NCBI RefSeq assembly: GCF_009709575.1
Contig: NZ_WIXO01000001.1
Location: 4,342,001-4,406,000, forward strand
Reading direction: 5' to 3'
DNA length: 64,000 nucleotides
From: Streptomyces taklimakanensis
GTDB taxonomy: Bacteria > Actinomycetota > Actinomycetes > Streptomycetales > Streptomycetaceae
The notes under the pieces are model-generated. The model was not told where the DNA came from, made no database searches, and saw only the letters and a program-made list of their open reading frames with translations. Positions 60,993 through 64,000 of the stretch are shown here, one piece after another; the first letter of the stretch is position 1, and each line of letters starts with the position of its first letter. Made by a program: the position numbers and the translations under genes.

Positions 60993-61901
60993 GTGGCACG
61001 CAGCAAAGGCACCCAGGAGCCCGGCGGACTGGTCGTCGTCGACAAGCCCGCCGGCTTCACCTCCCACGACGTCGTCGCCAAGATGCGCGGCATCGCCCGC
61101 ACCCGGCGGGTCGGGCACGCCGGCACCCTCGACCCGATGGCCACCGGCGTCCTGGTCCTGGGCATCGAGAAGGCGACCCGACTGCTGGGACACCTGGCGC
61201 TGACGGAGAAGGAGTACGTCGGAACCATCCGGCTCGGCCAGAGCACGGTCACCGACGACGCCGAGGGCGAGGTCACCGCCTCCACCCCGGCCGCCGGCCT
61301 GTCGCGCGAGGCGATCGACGCCGGGGTGGCCCAACTGACCGGGGACATCCTCCAGACCCCCTCCAAGGTCAGCGCCGTCAAGATCGACGGGAAGCGGGCG
61401 TACGCCCGGGTGCGCGAGGGAGAGGAGGTGGAGTTGGCCGCCCGGCCGGTCACCGTCTCCTCCTTCGCCGTGCACGACGTCCGCGAGGGGAGCGCCGAGG
61501 ACGGCACGCCCGTCACGGACCTGCTGGTCTCGGTCGTCTGCTCCTCCGGCACCTACATCCGGGCGCTCGCCCGCGACCTGGGCGCCGACCTGGGCGTCGG
61601 CGGCCACCTCACCGCGCTGCGCCGCACCCGGGTGGGTCCCTACGGCCTGGAGGCGGCGCGCACCCTGGAACAGCACCAGGAGTCGCTGACCGTCATGCCC
61701 CTCGGGGAGGCCGCCGCCGCGGCGTTCCCCCGCTGGGACGTGGACGAGCGACGGGCCCGACTGCTGGCCAACGGCGTGCGGATCGCCATGCCGCCCGCCG
61801 AACGGCCCGGCCCGGTGGCCGTCTTCGGCCCGGGGGACCGTTTCACGGCCCTGGTCGAGGAACGCGGCGGCAAGGCCAGGAGCCTGGCCGTCTTCGCCTG
61901 A
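60993..61901 (+). CDS. truB: tRNA pseudouridine(55) synthase
   Basis: A 302-residue enzyme that isomerises U55 in the T loop of tRNAs. The catalytic Asp47 is in GHAGTLDPMATGVL. Later motifs include KYVGTIRLG-like EKEYVGTIRLGQST and the C-terminal domain with GGHLTALRRTRVG. GTG 60993 begins 3 bp after the rbfA stop. Confidence 0.95.
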   Translation: MARSKGTQEPGGLVVVDKPAGFTSHDVVAKMRGIARTRRVGHAGTLDPMATGVLVLGIEKATRLLGHLALTEKEYVGTIRLGQSTVTDDAEGEVTASTPAAGLSREAIDAGVAQLTGDILQTPSKVSAVKIDGKRAYARVREGEEVELAARPVTVSSFAVHDVREGSAEDGTPVTDLLVSVVCSSGTYIRALARDLGADLGVGGHLTALRRTRVGPYGLEAARTLEQHQESLTVMPLGEAAAAAFPRWDVDERRARLLANGVRIAMPPAERPGPVAVFGPGDRFTALVEERGGKARSLAVFA

Positions 61902-62307
61902 GGGAGGACGGGGCCGATGGTCGCCCGTTCCCGAACTCTCCGCTGGGGTGCCGGAGGGCGTCCGACTGCGGTGCGCGGCTCCGGCTCGGGCGGCGGGTCG
62001 GCGACCGACGCCACCGGGACACGCACCGTGGGGCGGGCGCCGACACCGGTGCCCGCCCCACGATCCCCCTCCTGTGTGCACCTGTTCCCTATCCACCCGG
62101 ACGACCGGACTCACCCCGGCGGGCGGGCGCTCGGAGTGAAACGTGGCGCGCACCGGAGCACGCCGGCACCGTCCCCGTCCCGGCGGCCTTCCGGGGCCCG
62201 TGCCGTCGAGAGGCCGATCCGGTGCGGGTCCCCGTGCGAACGCGACGAAGGGTCATGGCACCCTTGGACCGGCACCATCCACTGGCATTCGGCGAGGAGC
62301 GGGCACT
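61902..62307. other. Intergenic region before ribF, no gene seen
   Basis: About 406 bp of GC-rich sequence. Open frames cross it but have no ribosome binding site or conserved-looking product. A promoter for ribF is likely here; none is recognisable with confidence. Confidence 0.5.
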
Positions 62308-63246
62308 GTGCAGCGCTGGCGTGGCTTGGAGGACATCCCCGAGGACTGGGGGCGCAGCGTCGTCACCATCGGCTCCTATGACGGGGTGCACCGCGGGCAC
62401 CAGACGATCATCGGCAGGGCGGTCGAACGTGCTCGCGAACTGGGGCTGCCGTCCGTCGTCGTCACCTTCGACCCGCACCCCAGCGAGGTCGTGCGGCCCG
62501 GCAGCCATCCACCGCTGCTCGCCCCGCACCACCGGCGCGCGGAACTGATGGCGGAGCTCGGGGTGGACGCGGTCCTGGTCCTCCCCTTCACCCGGGAGTT
62601 CTCCAGGCTCTCACCGGCCGAGTTCGCGGCGAAGGTACTGGTGGACCGGCTCCACGCCCGCACGGTCGTGGAGGGCCCCAACTTCCGCTTCGGACACAAG
62701 GCCGCCGGCACCGTGGAGACCCTGGCGGAGCTGGGCCGGACGTACGACTACGAGGTGATGGTCGTCGACCTGTTCGAGCGCGGCGAGGCGGGCGGTGGGG
62801 AACCGTTCTCCTCCACCCTCACCCGCAGACTGGTCGCCGAGGGTGATGTGCGGGGCGCCGCCGAGGTGTTGGGCCGCCCGCACCGGGTGGAGGGCGTGGT
62901 CGTCCGCGGTGCGCAGCGCGGACGCGAACTGGGATACCCCACGGCGAACGTGGAGACCCTGCCCCACACCGCGATCCCCGCCGACGGGGTCTACGCCGGG
63001 TGGCTGGTCGTGGCCGGCGAGTCGATGCCCGCGGCGATCTCCGTCGGCACCAACCCCCAGTTCGACGGCACCGAGCGGACCGTGGAGGCGTACGCCATCG
63101 ACCGGGTGGATCTCGAACTGTACGGGCTCCACGTCGCCGTCGACTTCCTGGCCTACATCCGGGGCCAGGAGAAGTTCGCCACGCTGGACGAACTGCTGGA
63201 GCGGATGGCGGAGGACGTGCGGATCGCCAAGGGGCTGCTGGCCTGA
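62308..63246 (+). CDS. ribF: Bifunctional riboflavin kinase/FAD synthetase
   Basis: A 312-residue enzyme that makes FMN and then FAD from riboflavin. N-terminal nucleotidyltransferase domain with GSYDGVHRGHQ (about residue 25) and later FTREFS; C-terminal kinase domain with GRELGYPTANV. The GTG at 62308 follows GAGGAGCGGG and fits the conserved QRWRGLEDIPEDWGRS start; a longer frame upstream is non-conserved. Confidence 0.94.
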   Translation: MQRWRGLEDIPEDWGRSVVTIGSYDGVHRGHQTIIGRAVERARELGLPSVVVTFDPHPSEVVRPGSHPPLLAPHHRRAELMAELGVDAVLVLPFTREFSRLSPAEFAAKVLVDRLHARTVVEGPNFRFGHKAAGTVETLAELGRTYDYEVMVVDLFERGEAGGGEPFSSTLTRRLVAEGDVRGAAEVLGRPHRVEGVVVRGAQRGRELGYPTANVETLPHTAIPADGVYAGWLVVAGESMPAAISVGTNPQFDGTERTVEAYAIDRVDLELYGLHVAVDFLAYIRGQEKFATLDELLERMAEDVRIAKGLLA

Positions 63247-63287
63247 GAGCGGGCACCGACGGAGCGGGCTTTCGCCGGTACCGAGCG

Positions 63288-63336
63288 CGGAACGGGCCCC
63301 GCCCCGGTCGTGGTGACCGGGGCGGGGCCCGTTCCG
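63288..63336. terminator. 22-bp perfect hairpin between convergent genes
   Basis: Arms 63288-63309 and 63315-63336 are exact complements with a 5-nt loop. It separates ribF from the leftward MinD-like gene. Confidence 0.8.
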
Positions 63337-63364
63337 TACCTCCGGCGGGGCGGGCCCGCCGCCG

Positions 63365-64000
63365 TCACCGTTCCGGGGGCGGCTGTCGCCGCCACTGCTC
63401 CCCGGGAGCCGGTGGTGCCGGGTGGGGCGGGTTCCCACCGGGCTGCGGCGGCGCGTACGGCTGCGCCTGCCCGGGCTGGGGCTGCGGACCGGGCGGGTAG
63501 GGGCCCGGCTGGGGCTGCGCGTACGGTGGCGGACCACCCGGCCCACCGGGGTGGGGCTGCTGCTGGTACTGGGGGTGGGGCTGCTGTCCCGGCATGGGCG
63601 GTGCCACGTGCGGCGGGTTCCCGCCGGGCGACCACAGGCCCTGTTCCTGCTGGTGGCGTGAGAAGTCCTCGGCGATCAGCGCGGCGAGGTCGAAGTACGC
63701 CTCGCGCGTCCTGGGCCGCATCATGTCCAGATCCAGCTCCGCGCCCGCGGCCAGGTGCTCGTCGAACGGGACGACCACCACCTCGCGGCAGCGTGTCCTG
63801 AAGTGCGCCACGATGTCGTCCACCTTGATCATCTTGCCGGTCTCGCGGACTCCGGAGATGACCGTGACGCTGCGCTGCACCAGGTCGCCGTAGCCGTGCG
63901 CGGAGAGCCAGTCCAGGGTGGTGCTGGCGCTGCTGGCGCCGTCCACGGACGGGGTGGAGATGACGATCAGTTGGTCGGCCAGGTCGAGGACCCCGCGCAT
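63365..64000 (-). CDS. MinD/ParA-like ATPase, C-terminal part (start outside window)
   Basis: The last 211 residues of a larger protein; the frame continues past 64000. The visible part has ADQLIVISTPSVDGASSAST and DIVAHFRTRCREVVVVPFDE, as in deviant-Walker P-loop ATPases of the MinD/ParA group; the Walker A itself must be upstream. The last 85 residues are a Pro/Gln/Gly-rich tail (YQQQPHPGGPGGPP). In S. coelicolor a similar gene lies next to the ESX type VII secretion locus downstream of ribF, so that locus may start just beyond the window. Confidence 0.72.
   Translation of the reverse strand: MRGVLDLADQLIVISTPSVDGASSASTTLDWLSAHGYGDLVQRSVTVISGVRETGKMIKVDDIVAHFRTRCREVVVVPFDEHLAAGAELDLDMMRPRTREAYFDLAALIAEDFSRHQQEQGLWSPGGNPPHVAPPMPGQQPHPQYQQQPHPGGPGGPPPYAQPQPGPYPPGPQPQPGQAQPYAPPQPGGNPPHPAPPAPGEQWRRQPPPER

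Noticed and set aside
61917..62381. 154-codon frame between truB and ribF
   Set aside because: No ribosome binding site, low-complexity product, and it overlaps the secure start of ribF.

Overview
The window is a piece of a Streptomyces (or very close actinobacterial) chromosome. Third codon positions are almost all G or C, GTG starts are frequent, and the right-hand end carries the order dxr - rseP - ispG - two acetyltransferases - proS - rimP - nusA - ylxR - infB - DUF503 - rbfA - truB - ribF, a conserved Streptomyces core block. No rRNA, tRNA, CRISPR array or transposase was found.

Left part (1-16 kb), nitrogen-compound catabolism and assorted genes. It opens with the tail of an importer ATPase. 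An ABC/FtsX-type pair follows, whose ATPase has a degenerate signature motif. Then come an aldehyde dehydrogenase of the gamma-aminobutyraldehyde type, an adenosine-deaminase-like enzyme that is probably the aminodeoxyfutalosine deaminase of menaquinone synthesis, a PAP2 phosphatase, gabT, a large membrane ATPase resembling VirD4/TraG coupling proteins, a PucR regulator, a secreted M14 carboxypeptidase and a second aldehyde dehydrogenase. The two dehydrogenases, GabT and PucR fit a putrescine/GABA-type polyamine pathway.

Middle (16.5-31.6 kb), a sugar-utilisation locus that reads as a xyloglucan system. It holds a secreted GH74 enzyme, a lipoprotein plus two permeases of a CUT1-type importer without its own ATPase, and cytoplasmic GH42, GH31 (alpha-xylosidase-like) and GH3 enzymes, with a LacI regulator. 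Four near-identical palindromes (core GAAGCGCTTC) lie in just two places: the divergent GH3/lipoprotein promoter region and upstream of lacI. This ties the cluster into one regulon.

Variable zone (33.7-45 kb). An acyl-CoA dehydrogenase is followed by an AT-richer island with a large secreted protein (DNRLRE-like domain, cell-wall-binding repeats, distinct C-terminal domain) and a small membrane protein, a candidate polymorphic toxin and immunity pair. Next are a hydrolase, a MarR regulator facing a truncated EamA exporter, and a two-gene operon whose products share a VYQAG..MTV motif. An acetyltransferase precedes a PadR - ABC ATPase - FtsX operon. Its permease gene carries a one-base frameshift, and its PadR gene starts directly at the end of a perfect 13-bp inverted repeat.

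Right part (45-64 kb), core housekeeping genes: two MEP isoprenoid genes flanking the site-2 protease, prolyl-tRNA synthetase, ribosome maturation and translation-initiation genes, pseudouridine synthase and FAD synthesis. The infB leader holds three tandem micro-ORFs (MSTR, MSTR, MSTPMQ) chained by ATGA overlaps, the most striking non-coding signal in the window. The window ends inside a MinD/ParA-like gene with a Pro/Gln-rich tail. In S. coelicolor such a gene lies near the type VII (ESX) secretion locus, so that locus may lie just outside. Several convergent or tandem gene ends carry long perfect hairpins.
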